A stretch of 64,000 bases of DNA from Arthrobacter sp. SLBN-83. GTDB lineage: Bacteria > Actinomycetota > Actinomycetes > Actinomycetales > Micrococcaceae. The notes beneath the pieces were generated by a model. The model did not search any database. It was not told where the DNA came from and worked only from the letters and a program-made list of their open reading frames with translations. The DNA lies in the NCBI RefSeq assembly GCF_006715285.1, contig NZ_VFMX01000001.1, forward strand, positions 806,001 to 870,000. Direction: 5' to 3'. The translations under genes and the position numbers were made by a program. This document shows, one piece after another, positions 52,666-61,601 of this stretch (its first letter is position 1; each line of letters opens with the position of its first letter).

Positions 52666-53846
52666 GCCTGAAGGAACAGTTCGGCAAGGACATACTGCTA
52701 ACCGGCTGGGGCCACAGCCGGTTCGGCAAACTCGCTGAGGAAACCCTCGAGTCCCTGATCGTGCAGGTGTCCAGCGAGGCCATCGGCAACGCCGGGATCG
52801 AGCCAGGCCAGGTCGACGAGGTCTACGTGGGCCAGTTCAACTCCGGCATGATGCCGCTGGCGTTCCCGTCCTCACTGGCGCTGCAGGTTTCACCGGACCT
52901 GGCCAACGTCCCCTCCACCCGCGTGGAGAACGCCTGCGCCTCGGGCTCGGCCGCGTTCCAGCAGGGCACCAAGTCGCTGCTGGCCGGGACCGCGAAGACT
53001 GTGCTGGTCATTGGTGCCGAGAAGATGACCCACGCCGGCGCCGACGTGGTGGGCTCGGCCCTGTTGGGGGCCGACTACGACATGGCCGGCAAGCCTTCCA
53101 CCACGGGCTTCACCGGCCTCTTCGCCGAGGTGGCCAAGCACTACGAGAAGCGTTACGGCCCGGTGTCCGACGTGCTAGGCACCATCGCGGCGAAGAACCA
53201 CCGCAACGGCGTCGACAACCCCTACGCCCAGCTGCGGAAGGACCTTGGCGAGGAGTTCTGCCAGACCGTCTCGGACAAGAACCCGATGGTGGCAGATCCC
53301 CTGCGCCGCACGGACTGCTCCCCGGTCTCCGACGGCGCTGCCGCCGTGGTGCTCAGCGTGGCGCCCACGGGTGGTGCCACCGCACCGGTGCGGCTCGCCG
53401 GCTTCGGCCAGGCCAACGATTTCTTCCCCACCGACCGCAGGGACCCCACCGCCTTCGCCGCTACCCGTGCCTCCTGGCAGCGCGCCCTGGGCATGGCCGG
53501 CGTTGGACTGGAGGACCTGGACTTCGCGGAGGTGCACGACTGCTTCACCATCGCCGAACTGCTGATGTACGAGGCCATCGGCCTGGCCGAACCCGGCCAG
53601 GGCGCCCGCGCGGTGAAGGAAGGCTGGGTCTTCAAGGACGGCAAGCTTCCCATCAACGTCTCAGGCGGCCTTAAAGCCAAGGGCCACCCTGTGGGGGCCA
53701 CCGGAGTCTCACAGCACGTCATCAGTGCAATGCAGCTCACCGGTACCGCCGGCGACATGCAGTTGGCCGCTCCCCGGAGGGCAGCCGTGCAGAACATGGG
53801 CGGCGTGGGCATCGCGAACTATGTCAGCGTGCTTGAAGCCGTCTGA
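52662..53846 (+). CDS. Thiolase family protein (acetyl-CoA acetyltransferase)
   Basis: 394 residues. SCP2/acetoacetyl-CoA-type thiolase: the nucleophile Cys is in [20 protein letters not shown], the histidines in [20 protein letters not shown] and [20 protein letters not shown]. The C-terminal Cys-x-Gly of biosynthetic thiolases is replaced by MGGVGIANY, typical of the SCP-x-like group. It probably cleaves acetoacetyl-CoA made by the CoA-transferase. Last gene of the IclR-linked operon. Confidence 0.92.
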   Translation: MSLKEQFGKDILLTGWGHSRFGKLAEETLESLIVQVSSEAIGNAGIEPGQVDEVYVGQFNSGMMPLAFPSSLALQVSPDLANVPSTRVENACASGSAAFQQGTKSLLAGTAKTVLVIGAEKMTHAGADVVGSALLGADYDMAGKPSTTGFTGLFAEVAKHYEKRYGPVSDVLGTIAAKNHRNGVDNPYAQLRKDLGEEFCQTVSDKNPMVADPLRRTDCSPVSDGAAAVVLSVAPTGGATAPVRLAGFGQANDFFPTDRRDPTAFAATRASWQRALGMAGVGLEDLDFAEVHDCFTIAELLMYEAIGLAEPGQGARAVKEGWVFKDGKLPINVSGGLKAKGHPVGATGVSQHVISAMQLTGTAGDMQLAAPRRAAVQNMGGVGIANYVSVLEAV

Positions 53847-53939
53847 AAGCCTGCCCCCGGAGCTGGTTCGGGTTACAAACTGGCTTGGGCTGGCGGCCGG
53901 CGTACCCGTGGTGGTGCGCCGGCCCGGTTGTTTCCCGGC

Positions 53940-54134
53940 CGGCGGGTGCCTCAGGCACGACTGGCCGGACTCCGCGGCGAAAGCGCGCCGGAGACGTCGC
54001 AGATTGTGGACACCGTGGTTGCTCCGGTGATTTATCGGATCCTTTTCAACCATGAATCTGCGGCGGATTTGATGGTCCAGGACCGGATTGGCCGGTTGCG
54101 GGGCGAAGGGCCGGCACACCCCGTACAGCCGTAG
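53940..54134 (+). pseudogene. Remnant of a TetR-family regulator (C-terminal fragment)
   Basis: In the 455-bp stretch between the thiolase and cold-shock genes, one frame reads RLAGLRGESAPETSQIVDTV, then VAPVIYRILFNHESAADLMV and QDRIGRLRGEGPAH before a TAG. This matches the last helices of TetR-type regulators (the VAPxxYRxLF-HES pattern). No N-terminal helix-turn-helix or suitable start is found upstream in any frame, so the gene is a decayed remnant. The rest of the stretch is a GC-rich hairpin-prone region (53890-53950) and the cold-shock gene leader. Confidence 0.6.
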
Positions 54135-54301
54135 AGTCAGTCAAAGGCCCTGTTGAGAGCACTTTAGACAACGCTTTATGGCATATACCCTTGCACCGCG
54201 GCCCTGCGCCCCGTACGTTTGGGGACAGTGGGGGATTACCTCCCGCGCACTCCGGGACGATCCCCGGGGAGAGAATCAGAGTCACATGAAGGAATGCAGC
54301 C

Positions 54302-54505
54302 ATGGCAACAGGCACAGTTAAATGGTTCAACGCCGAAAAGGGTTTTGGCTTCATTGCCCCCGATGACGGGTCCGCTGACGTTTTCGCCCACTACTCGGCA
54401 ATCGCCACCAGCGGTTACCGCTCCCTGGACGAGAACCAGAAGGTCGAATTCGATGTGACCCAGGGCCCCAAGGGCCCGCAGGCTGAGAACATCCGCCCGC
54501 TCTAA
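54302..54505 (+). CDS. Cold-shock protein, CspA family
   Basis: 67 residues, the standard length. The RNP motifs [10 protein letters not shown] and DVFAHYSAI are present in a single OB-fold that binds single-stranded RNA and DNA. GAAGGAATGCAGCC precedes the ATG at 54302. The AT-richer patch at 54150-54195 is the likely promoter, implying a leader of about 100 nt, as is common for csp genes. A strong terminator follows. Confidence 0.95.
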   Translation: MATGTVKWFNAEKGFGFIAPDDGSADVFAHYSAIATSGYRSLDENQKVEFDVTQGPKGPQAENIRPL

Positions 54506-54542
54506 GTCTTCGGCGGCCTCCGGCAACTGCCGGGACCCCATC

Positions 54543-54582
54543 CAGCGGCCCCTTCACCCACGGTGGAGGGGCCGCTGTTTTC
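54543..54582 (+). terminator. Terminator of the cold-shock gene
   Basis: CAGCGGCCCCT pairs with AGGGGCCGCTG around 13 nt and is followed by TTTTC, 38 nt after the stop codon. Confidence 0.88.
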
Positions 54583-54635
54583 ATGCCCAGGCTGTTGGGC
54601 GCCCCTTCGCTTCTACAGTTTGGGATAATTAAGGC

Positions 54636-54971
54636 ATGAGCGCTCAGCACCAGGACAGGGATCCGTGGGAGGAGTTCGACTCCCTCGGGCCTGCCGCGCC
54701 GGACCGCGTTCCCGGCCAGCCCGGCGGGGAGCCGCACGGGTTTGGGTTCCGGACCGGCGTCCGCAGCGCCCGGGTGGCGCTCGGCTTCGCCGTTTACGCA
54801 CTGGCCCTGGGCACCATCCTGGCCTTGACCGGGTGCATCGTCTTTATCACCCGGCAGCAGTGGCTGCTGATGGGCCTCATGCTGCTGTTCGAGGCGATCT
54901 TTATTTTTGCGTTTACGCGGCTGGTTGCCCAGGTCAGGCACCGCACGCCCCGCGACCGCCACGCCAGGTAA
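54636..54971 (+). CDS. Small two-helix membrane protein, unknown function
   Basis: 111 residues. A 45-residue acidic/Pro-rich cytoplasmic N-terminus (QDRDPWEEFDSLGPAAP) is followed by two membrane helices (VALGFAVYALALGTILALTG and LLMGLMLLFEAIFIFAFTRL) and a basic tail. No ribosome binding site is visible; GATAAT lies 6 nt before the ATG at 54636, which would suit a leaderless transcript. It is single, between the csp terminator and the TipA-type regulator gene. No function can be assigned. Confidence 0.65.
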   Translation: MSAQHQDRDPWEEFDSLGPAAPDRVPGQPGGEPHGFGFRTGVRSARVALGFAVYALALGTILALTGCIVFITRQQWLLMGLMLLFEAIFIFAFTRLVAQVRHRTPRDRHAR

Positions 54972-55001
54972 CCCGGCTGAACGCCTGCCGGCCATCCGGC
55001 G

Positions 55002-55032
55002 TTGACCTTGACGCAGCGTCAAACCTTAGGCT
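55002..55032 (+). promoter_or_regulatory. MerR-type promoter with dyad in a 19-bp spacer
   Basis: TTGACC (55002-55007) and TAGGCT (55027-55032) are separated by 19 bp, the stretched spacing used by MerR activators. The dyad TTGACGCAGCGTCAA (55008-55022) fills the spacer. The start codon of the TipA-type gene is 7 nt after the -10 box, so the regulator probably activates its own leaderless mRNA. Confidence 0.85.
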
Positions 55033-55038
55033 CGAACC

Positions 55039-55821
55039 ATGGAAGAAACGGCAGGTCGCGGGGGACGGGACTGGTCCATCCAGGAGGTGGCCAGGATCGC
55101 AGGCACCACCAGCCGCACCCTGCGGCACTACGACGACATCGGCCTGCTGAAGCCCAGCCGGGTGGGCAGCAACGGTTACCGCTACTACGACGGCGGCGCC
55201 CTCCTCCAGTTGCAGCGCATCCTTTTGCTGCGGGAGCTGGGCCTGGGGCTGCCGGCCATTGCGGAGGTCTTCCACCGGCAGGCCGGTCCCGTTGCGGCGC
55301 TCACCCGGCATCTCGAGTGGCTGGACCAGGAGCAGCAGCGGTTGGCCCGGCAGGCGGAGTCCGTGCGGCAAACCATCGAAACAGTGAGGGCAGGAGGCCA
55401 GCTGATGGCAGAGGACATGTTTGAAGGCTTCGACCACACCCGGTACAAGGATGAGGTCGAGGAGCGTTGGGGCAAGGACGCTTATGCCACGTCCGATGCC
55501 TGGTGGCGCGGCATGGCTGCTGCGGAAAAGCAGGAGTGGAAGTCGAAGGCGGAAGAGCTCAGCAGTGACTGGAGCGCGGCAGCGGCCGCCGGAGCCGCGC
55601 CGGACGGGCAGGAGGCCCAGGACCTGGCACGGCGGCACGTGGCCTGGCTGCAGTCCATCCCCGGAACCCCCGCCGCCGGCAACGGAGACCTTCGCGGGTA
55701 CGTCCTCGGCCTGGCGGACATGTACGTCGCGGATCCGCGGTTCGCTGTGAATTACGGCGGGATGGAGGGCGCGGGCTTCGTCCGGGCAGCGCTGCGCAGC
55801 TTCGCCGACGAGTCCCTGTAG
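55039..55821 (+). CDS. MerR family regulator with TipAS antibiotic-recognition domain
   Basis: 260 residues. The N-terminal MerR wHTH (SIQEVARIAGTTSRTLRHYD, DIGLLKPSRVGSNGYRYYDG) is followed by a coiled coil (LEWLDQEQQRLARQAESVRQ) and a C-terminal TipAS domain (MFEGFDHTRYKDEVEERWGK, YVLGLADMYVADPRFAVNYG). TipAL of Streptomyces senses thiopeptides; the globin-like TipAS domain also binds other drugs. The ATG at 55039 sits 6 nt past its own -10 box. Targets other than itself are unknown. Confidence 0.93.
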   Translation: MEETAGRGGRDWSIQEVARIAGTTSRTLRHYDDIGLLKPSRVGSNGYRYYDGGALLQLQRILLLRELGLGLPAIAEVFHRQAGPVAALTRHLEWLDQEQQRLARQAESVRQTIETVRAGGQLMAEDMFEGFDHTRYKDEVEERWGKDAYATSDAWWRGMAAAEKQEWKSKAEELSSDWSAAAAAGAAPDGQEAQDLARRHVAWLQSIPGTPAAGNGDLRGYVLGLADMYVADPRFAVNYGGMEGAGFVRAALRSFADESL

Positions 55822-55824
55822 CGG

Positions 55825-56817
55825 TCAGGCTGCGGGGTGCCTCGGCTGCTTACGGCTCCAAAGCACGACGGCGGCCCCCGCCAGAGTGCCTGCGGCCACC
55901 ATCCTGCGCCGCGCCGTCCGCCGCCTCCCCTGCCAGCCGCCGCTGACGGAAGCCTTGCGGCTGTGGCCCGACGGCTCGTAGAGGGTTCCGGTGGAGGCCG
56001 CTGCCGGCTTCTTCCGGGACAGGTGCGTCTTGTCCACGTGCGCGGCCATGGCGGCTTCCACCTTGGCCGGCATCACCTTGTGCTGGAGCACCAGCACACG
56101 GCCGGCAGGACCAACCACGGCTTCACGCCGCGGCCTGGATGCCAAGCTGACGATGGTTCCTGCCACGCGTTCCGGGGTGTAGACCGGCGGCAGGGCCAGA
56201 ACCTTCCGTCCGGTGTAGTTGGCGGCATGCTGGAAGAAGGGCGTGTCGATGGCCGCAGGCAGGACAGTGCACACCTTTACCTTTCGGATCCCGTCCAGCC
56301 TCAACTCCGAGCGGATGCTCACACTGAGGGCACCCACCGCAGCCTTTGACATCGAGTACGCCGCGGCGTAGGGCTGGGATACTTCACCGACGATGGATCC
56401 CACATTGATAAGCACCCCCGCGCCTTGGGTCCGAAACCGCGGCAGAGCTGCCCGTGCTCCGTTGACGTATCCGCCGATGTTGACGTCCAGCACGCGCCTG
56501 ATGTCGGCCAGGGGTATGTCGGCGACGCGCCCGTAGACACCCACCGCGGCGTTGTTCACCCACACATCCAGCCGGCCGAACTCCTTTTCGGCGCGGGCCG
56601 CGAGTGCTTCCACGCTGCCGGCGTCCGTGACATCGGTCGGGACTGCAATGGCCCTGCCGCCCCGTCTTTTCACCTCGTGCGCCAGGCTTTCCAGGGCTGC
56701 GGCACTCCGCGCTGCGAGGACCAGCCGGGCGCCCTTGTCCGCGAATGCCAGCGCTGTTGCGCGGCCGATGCCACTTGAGGCTCCGGTGATAACCACAACT
56801 GCCTTTTTGACCCGCAT
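55825..56817 (-). CDS. SDR-family oxidoreductase with C-terminal membrane anchor
   Basis: 330 residues from the ATG at 56817 (GGAGGCGGG upstream). Classical short-chain dehydrogenase: the cofactor motif VVITGASSGIGRATALAFAD, the NNAAVG strand, catalytic Ser in NVGSIVGEVSQP and the YxxxK in YAAAYSMSKAAVGA. After the SDR core (about 250 residues) comes a basic stretch (SGGWQGRRRTARRR) and a hydrophobic helix (MVAAGTLAGAAVVLW), so it may be tail-anchored. Substrate unknown. Convergent with the TipA-type gene. Confidence 0.92.
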   Translation of the reverse strand: MRVKKAVVVITGASSGIGRATALAFADKGARLVLAARSAAALESLAHEVKRRGGRAIAVPTDVTDAGSVEALAARAEKEFGRLDVWVNNAAVGVYGRVADIPLADIRRVLDVNIGGYVNGARAALPRFRTQGAGVLINVGSIVGEVSQPYAAAYSMSKAAVGALSVSIRSELRLDGIRKVKVCTVLPAAIDTPFFQHAANYTGRKVLALPPVYTPERVAGTIVSLASRPRREAVVGPAGRVLVLQHKVMPAKVEAAMAAHVDKTHLSRKKPAAASTGTLYEPSGHSRKASVSGGWQGRRRTARRRMVAAGTLAGAAVVLWSRKQPRHPAA

Positions 56818-56927
56818 CCCGCCTCCGTCCCGCACCCCTGCGGGCACGGCCATCAAAACTAAGTATGCTTACCAATGTGATGGTATCGAGAGGCTCCGGG
56901 GCCTGACAACCTCTCCGGCGCCAGTTG

Positions 56928-57611
56928 TCAGCGCTTGTTCTCAGCCCGCTCGTCCGGCGCCCGCTTGGCCTTGGCGCGTTTGGTCCGCCGGATGACGAGC
57001 AGGACCACGGCAACGGCGAGCGCGGCGTAGACGGCGTAGTTCAGGTAGTGCGAGTACTCCTCAATGAGCCGGTACTGGGTGCCCAACAGGTAGCCCAGGC
57101 CAATGAGGGCGCCGTTCCAGAGGCCACTGCCCGCGAGGGTAAAGAGGCTGAAGGTTCCCACGGGCATGGCCGCTGCTCCCGCCGGCAGGGAAATGAGGCT
57201 GCGCACCCCAGGCAGCAGGCGGCCAAAGAAAATGGAGGACCTCCCGTGGCGCCGGAACCAGCCTGCCGCGTGCTCAAAGTCTTCCCGGTCCACCAGCGGC
57301 AGCTTGGCCAGCCACCGGATGGACCGGTCCAGGCCCAGTTTGGCCCCAAGCCAGTAGAGCAACAATGCGCCGAGGTACGCGCCAAGGGTGCTGGTGCCGA
57401 AGACGAGGAAGAGGTTCAGGGAGCCCTGCTTGGCAAGGTAGCCCGCCAGCGGGAGTATCACCTCGCTGGGGATGGGTGGCAGCACCGTCTCGGCGAGCGT
57501 GAAGGCGCCAACACCCCCCTCGCCCAGGGCATCAATCGCCCTCGCCGCAAAGCCCACGATTCCCGTGAGCCCCTCGGTGGGGCTGGCTGCACCGGTCATG
57601 ATTGTCCACAT
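56928..57611 (-). CDS. DedA family membrane protein
   Basis: 227 residues with four to six membrane segments. DedA/VTT features: ETVLPPIPSEVILPLAGYLA, GTSTLGAYLGALLLYWLGAK, GRSSIFFGRLLPGVRSLISL, PAGAAAMPVGTFSLFTLAGS. The E of the first motif and the R in FFGRLLPGVR are the conserved functional residues. Members act in lipid flipping or undecaprenyl-phosphate recycling, and proton-coupled transport is likely. The basic C-terminus (RRTKRAKAKRA) is cytoplasmic. Single gene; 110 bp after the enoyl-CoA hydratase gene's start-side neighbour on the same strand. Confidence 0.92.
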   Translation of the reverse strand: MWTIMTGAASPTEGLTGIVGFAARAIDALGEGGVGAFTLAETVLPPIPSEVILPLAGYLAKQGSLNLFLVFGTSTLGAYLGALLLYWLGAKLGLDRSIRWLAKLPLVDREDFEHAAGWFRRHGRSSIFFGRLLPGVRSLISLPAGAAAMPVGTFSLFTLAGSGLWNGALIGLGYLLGTQYRLIEEYSHYLNYAVYAALAVAVVLLVIRRTKRAKAKRAPDERAENKR

Positions 57612-57721
57612 ACGCCTGTCCCGTTCCGCTGCATGCCATGGCCGCGTGCTGACCCGTCATGCCTACCTTACGGGGGCTTCCCGTCGTCGCACGCTTTATC
57701 CGGGCAGGCGGGACAACCGCG

Positions 57722-58498
57722 TCACCGGTGCTTGAACTCCGGCTGGCGCTTCTCAGTGAACGCCGCCATGCCTTCCTTTTGGTCCTCGGTGGCGAACAGG
57801 GAATGGAAGAGGCGCCGTTCGAACTGGACGCCCTGGGCCAGGCCGGTTTCGAAGGCCGCGTTGACCGCCTCCACAGCGGCCATCGCAGCTGGCTTGGATT
57901 TGCCGGCTATCACCTCCGCCGCCGCGAGCGCCTCGGACACCACGTCCGCTGCCGGAACCACGCGCGACACCAGCCCGCACCGGTCCGCTTCGTCCGCGTC
58001 AATGAACCTGCCGGTGAGGATCATGTCCATCGCCTTGGCCTTGCCTACGGCCCGGGTAAGTCGCTGCGACCCGCCCATGCCAGGGAGGACGCCAAGGTTG
58101 ATTTCCGGCTGGCCGAACTTCGCATTGTCGCCGGCGATGATGAGGTCGCACATCATGGCAAGTTCGCAGCCGCCGCCCAGGGCAAAGCCGGACACTGCTG
58201 CGACGGTGGGGATCCGCAGCCGGGCGAAGTCCTCCCAGCCCCGGAACCAGTCCGCCAGGTACATGTCCATGTAGCCCTGGTCCGCCATCTCCTTGATGTC
58301 GGCTCCCGCGGCGAATGCCTTGCCCGAGCCTGTGATCACCACCGCCCCCACGCCGGGATCGGAATCCATGACGGTGACGGCTGCCACCAACTCTTCCATG
58401 GTGGCCTTGTTCAGCGCGTTCAACGCGGAGGGCCTGTTCAGCGTCACCAGCCCGACCCTGCCCTGCTGCTCCACCAGGATGTTGGCGTACTCCGTCAT
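57722..58498 (-). CDS. Enoyl-CoA hydratase
   Basis: 258 residues. Crotonase fold: oxyanion hole in [20 protein letters not shown] and [20 protein letters not shown], catalytic glutamates in GGCELAMM and [13 protein letters not shown]. It hydrates 2-enoyl-CoA, in this setting probably methacrylyl-CoA from valine. Its ATG overlaps the stop of the 3-hydroxyisobutyrate dehydrogenase gene by 4 bp. It is the last gene of the operon on the minus strand. Confidence 0.93.
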   Translation of the reverse strand: MTEYANILVEQQGRVGLVTLNRPSALNALNKATMEELVAAVTVMDSDPGVGAVVITGSGKAFAAGADIKEMADQGYMDMYLADWFRGWEDFARLRIPTVAAVSGFALGGGCELAMMCDLIIAGDNAKFGQPEINLGVLPGMGGSQRLTRAVGKAKAMDMILTGRFIDADEADRCGLVSRVVPAADVVSEALAAAEVIAGKSKPAAMAAVEAVNAAFETGLAQGVQFERRLFHSLFATEDQKEGMAAFTEKRQPEFKHR

Positions 58499-59499
58499 TC
58501 GGGACTCCCGTCGTCGTGTGCTGTTGTACTGTGCTTGCCGGGCGACTCCCCGCGGGGAGGCTCCCCACTTGCCGCGTCCCAGGCAGGCTTGCCGGACGCC
58601 CGGCGGATCTCCGTGATGATGGCGGAGAAGTCACGGCCTGCGCCGCCCTCCGCCGCAAACCTATCGTAGATATGGGCGGCCAGAGCTCCCATCTCCCCCG
58701 CCACCCCCGTGCCGTTGAGGGCGTTGACCGCGAGGTTCAGGTCCTTTGCCATCAGCGCTGATGCAAACCCCGGTTGGAAGTCCCGGTTGGCAGGGCTGGT
58801 GGGAACCGGTCCCGGCACCGGGCAGTTGGTGGTCAGCGCCCAGCACTGGCCGGACGCGGCGGAGGCGACGTCGAACAGCGCCTGATGGGTCAGGCCCAGC
58901 TTTTCGCCCAGGACGAAGGCCTCACTCACCGCAATCATGGAGACGCCCAGGATCAGGTTGTTGCAGATCTTGGCAGCCTGGCCGGCGCCGTGTCCGCCGC
59001 AGTGCACCGCCCGCTTGCCCATGACCTCCAGGAGCGGCCGCACGGCCTCGAAGTCCGCGTCGTCTCCGCCCGCCATGAAGGTCAGGGTGCCCGCCTCGGC
59101 ACCCACCACGCCGCCGGAAACGGGGGCGTCAACGGACCGGTGGCCTGCCTCGATGGCCAGGCGGGCAGCTTCACGGGCCTCTTCGACGTTGATGGTGGAG
59201 CAGTCCAGGAACATGGTTCCCGGACGGGCTGTTGCCAGCAGGCCAGGTTCGCCACCGGCGCCCGTGTAGGCGTCCAGGACATGCCTGCCGCTGGGGAACA
59301 TCGTCAACACCACGTCGGCGCCGGCCAGGGCGTCAACGGCGGAACCTGCCACGGCGATTCCCTGGGCCTCCGCGGCCTCCAATGCGGCCTGCACGACGTC
59401 GAAACCCGTCACCTGGTACCCGGCCCTGGCCAGGTTCACCGCCATCGGGCCGCCCATGTGCCCCAGGCCCAGGAAGGCAACGCGGATTGTGTCAGGCAC
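58495..59499 (-). CDS. mmsB: 3-hydroxyisobutyrate dehydrogenase
   Basis: 334 residues, with about 30 more at the C-terminus than usual. NAD-dependent beta-hydroxyacid dehydrogenase: [53 protein letters not shown] and the catalytic lysine in [15 protein letters not shown]. It oxidises 3-hydroxyisobutyrate to methylmalonate semialdehyde in valine breakdown. It overlaps the hydrolase gene by 8 bp and the hydratase gene by 4 bp. mmsA and the acyl-CoA dehydrogenase are not in this window. Confidence 0.93.
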   Translation of the reverse strand: MPDTIRVAFLGLGHMGGPMAVNLARAGYQVTGFDVVQAALEAAEAQGIAVAGSAVDALAGADVVLTMFPSGRHVLDAYTGAGGEPGLLATARPGTMFLDCSTINVEEAREAARLAIEAGHRSVDAPVSGGVVGAEAGTLTFMAGGDDADFEAVRPLLEVMGKRAVHCGGHGAGQAAKICNNLILGVSMIAVSEAFVLGEKLGLTHQALFDVASAASGQCWALTTNCPVPGPVPTSPANRDFQPGFASALMAKDLNLAVNALNGTGVAGEMGALAAHIYDRFAAEGGAGRDFSAIITEIRRASGKPAWDAASGEPPRGESPGKHSTTAHDDGSPE

Positions 59500-60598
59500 G
59501 GCCGGCCTCCTTCACCTGAAGGTCCAGTTCCCCGCCGTCCAGCGGCTGGAAGAACCGGTCCACATCCTGCGGCAGAACCTCGGCAAGGGTTGCCGGTTTC
59601 CACTGCGGGTTCCTGTCCTTGTCCACCACCTGCGCGCGGATTCCCTCACGGAAATCCGGCCCCTGCAGGAAGCGGAGTCCTGCCCGGTACTCCTGGGCCA
59701 GCGCTTCATCCAGGGTCAGGTTTGAAGCGCGGCGCAGGGATGCCAGGGTGACTTTCACCGATGTCGGCGATTTGGCTTCGATGGTGTCTGCAGCCGCCAC
59801 CGCATCGGCCTGCCCGGGCCCGGTCCAGGCGCGAAGGCGGGCCACAATTTCCCCCGCATCGTCGGAGTCATAGCAGGCATCAATCCACTCCCGCTGCCCT
59901 GCCAGCACCGAGGCAGGGGCCTGCTCAGCGTAACGGGCGACGGCGTCTTCCGGGCTTTCGGTTTCCAGCGCCGCCGCCAGGCGGGGCAGCGCGGAGGACG
60001 GAACATAATGGTCTGCAAGGCCCAGGAACAGGGCATCCCCGGCGCCCAGGTGTGCGCCCGTAAGGGCGGCGTGGGTTCCCGTTTCGCCTGGTGCACGCGA
60101 GAGCAGGAAGGTCCCGCCGACGTCGGGCGCAAACCCAATGGTGGTCTCCGGCATCCCCATCCTGGTCCGCTCGGTGACCACGCGGACGTTCCCGTGCGCC
60201 GAAACGCCCACCCCGCCGCCAAGCACCAGTCCGTCCATCAGCGCAACGTACGGTTTGGGGTACTTGGAGATCAGCGAGTTCAGGCGGTACTCGGTTTGCC
60301 AGAAACCGGCCGTCGCGCTTCCGCCGTGCAGCATGTCCTGGTAGATGGCCACGATGTCTCCGCCCGCGCACAGGCCCCGCTCTCCGGCGCCCTGCACCAG
60401 GACGGCGGCCACGCCGTCGTCTTCTGCCCAAGTGGTGAGCTGGCTCAGCAGCAGGTCCACCATGTCCGCCGTGAGCGCGTTGACCGCGCGGGGGCGGTTG
60501 AGGGTGGCCACCCCCAGCCTGCCCCGGTGCTCAAAAAGTACGTCCGCACCCCCGCTGCCTGTCGTGCTGTCCGTCGTGTTCCCCGTGGCTGCGGTCAT
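59492..60598 (-). CDS. 3-hydroxyisobutyryl-CoA hydrolase (enoyl-CoA hydratase/isomerase family)
   Basis: 368 residues from the ATG at 60598 (AAGGAG upstream); the frame is open to 60646. Crotonase-type HIBCH: LGVATLNRPRAVNALTADMV, GERGLCAGGDIVAIYQDM, MDGLVLGGGVGVSAHGNVRV and RTRMGMPETTIGFAPDVGGT, with the conserved glutamate in MPET. The C-terminal half (DRFFQPLDGGELDLQVKE) is longer than in plain hydratases, as expected. It frees 3-hydroxyisobutyrate for MmsB, the next gene. First gene of the valine-degradation trio. Confidence 0.93.
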   Translation of the reverse strand: MTAATGNTTDSTTGSGGADVLFEHRGRLGVATLNRPRAVNALTADMVDLLLSQLTTWAEDDGVAAVLVQGAGERGLCAGGDIVAIYQDMLHGGSATAGFWQTEYRLNSLISKYPKPYVALMDGLVLGGGVGVSAHGNVRVVTERTRMGMPETTIGFAPDVGGTFLLSRAPGETGTHAALTGAHLGAGDALFLGLADHYVPSSALPRLAAALETESPEDAVARYAEQAPASVLAGQREWIDACYDSDDAGEIVARLRAWTGPGQADAVAAADTIEAKSPTSVKVTLASLRRASNLTLDEALAQEYRAGLRFLQGPDFREGIRAQVVDKDRNPQWKPATLAEVLPQDVDRFFQPLDGGELDLQVKEAGRA

Positions 60599-60760
60599 CG
60601 GCTGGGTGCTCCTTCGCATGGTGGCCGGATGAGTGATCCAGGTCATTCTGCTTGCGAATATACCCGCCCCTTCCGGTCCCTAACCAACCGTAGGTGCACC
60701 ACGGGAAGGGGTTGGCGGTGCCTTTACCCGGCATGCGGCCGCCAAGGTAAGTTAGGAACC

Positions 60761-61567
60761 GTGAAGATAGCTACCTGGAATGTGAACTCGCTCCGTGCCC
60801 GCGCCGACCGCGTTGAAGCATGGCTGCAGCGCAGCGACTGCGACGTCCTGGCCATCCAGGAGACCAAATGCAAGGACGACAACTTTCCCTGGGAACTCTT
60901 TGAGCGGATGGGTTACGAGGTGGCCCACTTCGGGGTGAACCAGTGGAACGGCGTGGCCATCGCCTCCCGGGTTGGGCTTGAAGACGTCGAGCGGACGTTC
61001 ATGGACCAGCCCTCGTTCGGCAAGGCCGGCAAGGATCCCGTCCAGGAAGCCCGGGCCATAGCAGCCACCTGCGCAGGCATGCGCATCTGGAGCCTTTACG
61101 TCCCCAACGGCCGCTCCCTCGACGATGAGCACATGCCGTACAAGCTGAAGTGGCTGGAAAGCCTCAAGACCCATGCCCAGGCCCTGGTGACGGACAACCC
61201 CCAGGCGCAGGTGGCGTTGATGGGTGACTGGAACATCGCGCCCTTCGACGATGATGTCTGGGACATCGACCTCTTCATCGCAAACCGCTCCACGCACGTC
61301 AGCCCTGCCGAGCGGGAGGCATTCCACGCGTTCGAAACCGTCGGCTACACGGACGTCGTACGCCCCTACACGCCCGGCCCCGGCGTCTACACCTACTGGG
61401 ACTACACCCAGCTGCGGTTCCCCAAGAAGGAAGGCATGCGGATCGACTTCGTCCTGGCCTCCCCCGCCCTGGCCGCGCGCGTCACCGGCGCCTCGATTGA
61501 CCGCGAGGAACGCAAGGGCAAGGGCGCTTCCGACCACGCGCCCGTGCTGGTGGAACTGGCGGACTGA
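60761..61567 (+). CDS. xthA: Exodeoxyribonuclease III
   Basis: 268 residues from the GTG at 60761. AP endonuclease/3' exonuclease of base excision repair. Motifs: VKIATWNVNSLRARADRVEA, LAIQETKCKDDNFP (metal-binding Glu), WNGVAIASR, SLYVPNGRSLDDEHM, LMGDWNIAPFDDDVW, and the C-terminal RIDFVLASPAL with GASDHAPVLVEL (catalytic Asp-His). TAAGTT lies 7 nt before the GTG; a short AGGA overlaps the same spot, so leaderless or SD-led translation are both possible. A longer open frame upstream is antisense to the HIBCH gene and not coding. Confidence 0.96.
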   Translation: MKIATWNVNSLRARADRVEAWLQRSDCDVLAIQETKCKDDNFPWELFERMGYEVAHFGVNQWNGVAIASRVGLEDVERTFMDQPSFGKAGKDPVQEARAIAATCAGMRIWSLYVPNGRSLDDEHMPYKLKWLESLKTHAQALVTDNPQAQVALMGDWNIAPFDDDVWDIDLFIANRSTHVSPAEREAFHAFETVGYTDVVRPYTPGPGVYTYWDYTQLRFPKKEGMRIDFVLASPALAARVTGASIDREERKGKGASDHAPVLVELAD

Positions 61568-61601
61568 CGACCATGGCCTGGACCCATGCAAGGAGACCGC
61601 A

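Noticed and set aside
60008-60760. N-terminal extension of the xthA frame
   Set aside because: The frame is open for 250 codons upstream but lies antisense to the hydrolase gene and is not like exonuclease III; the family starts at the GTG at 60761.
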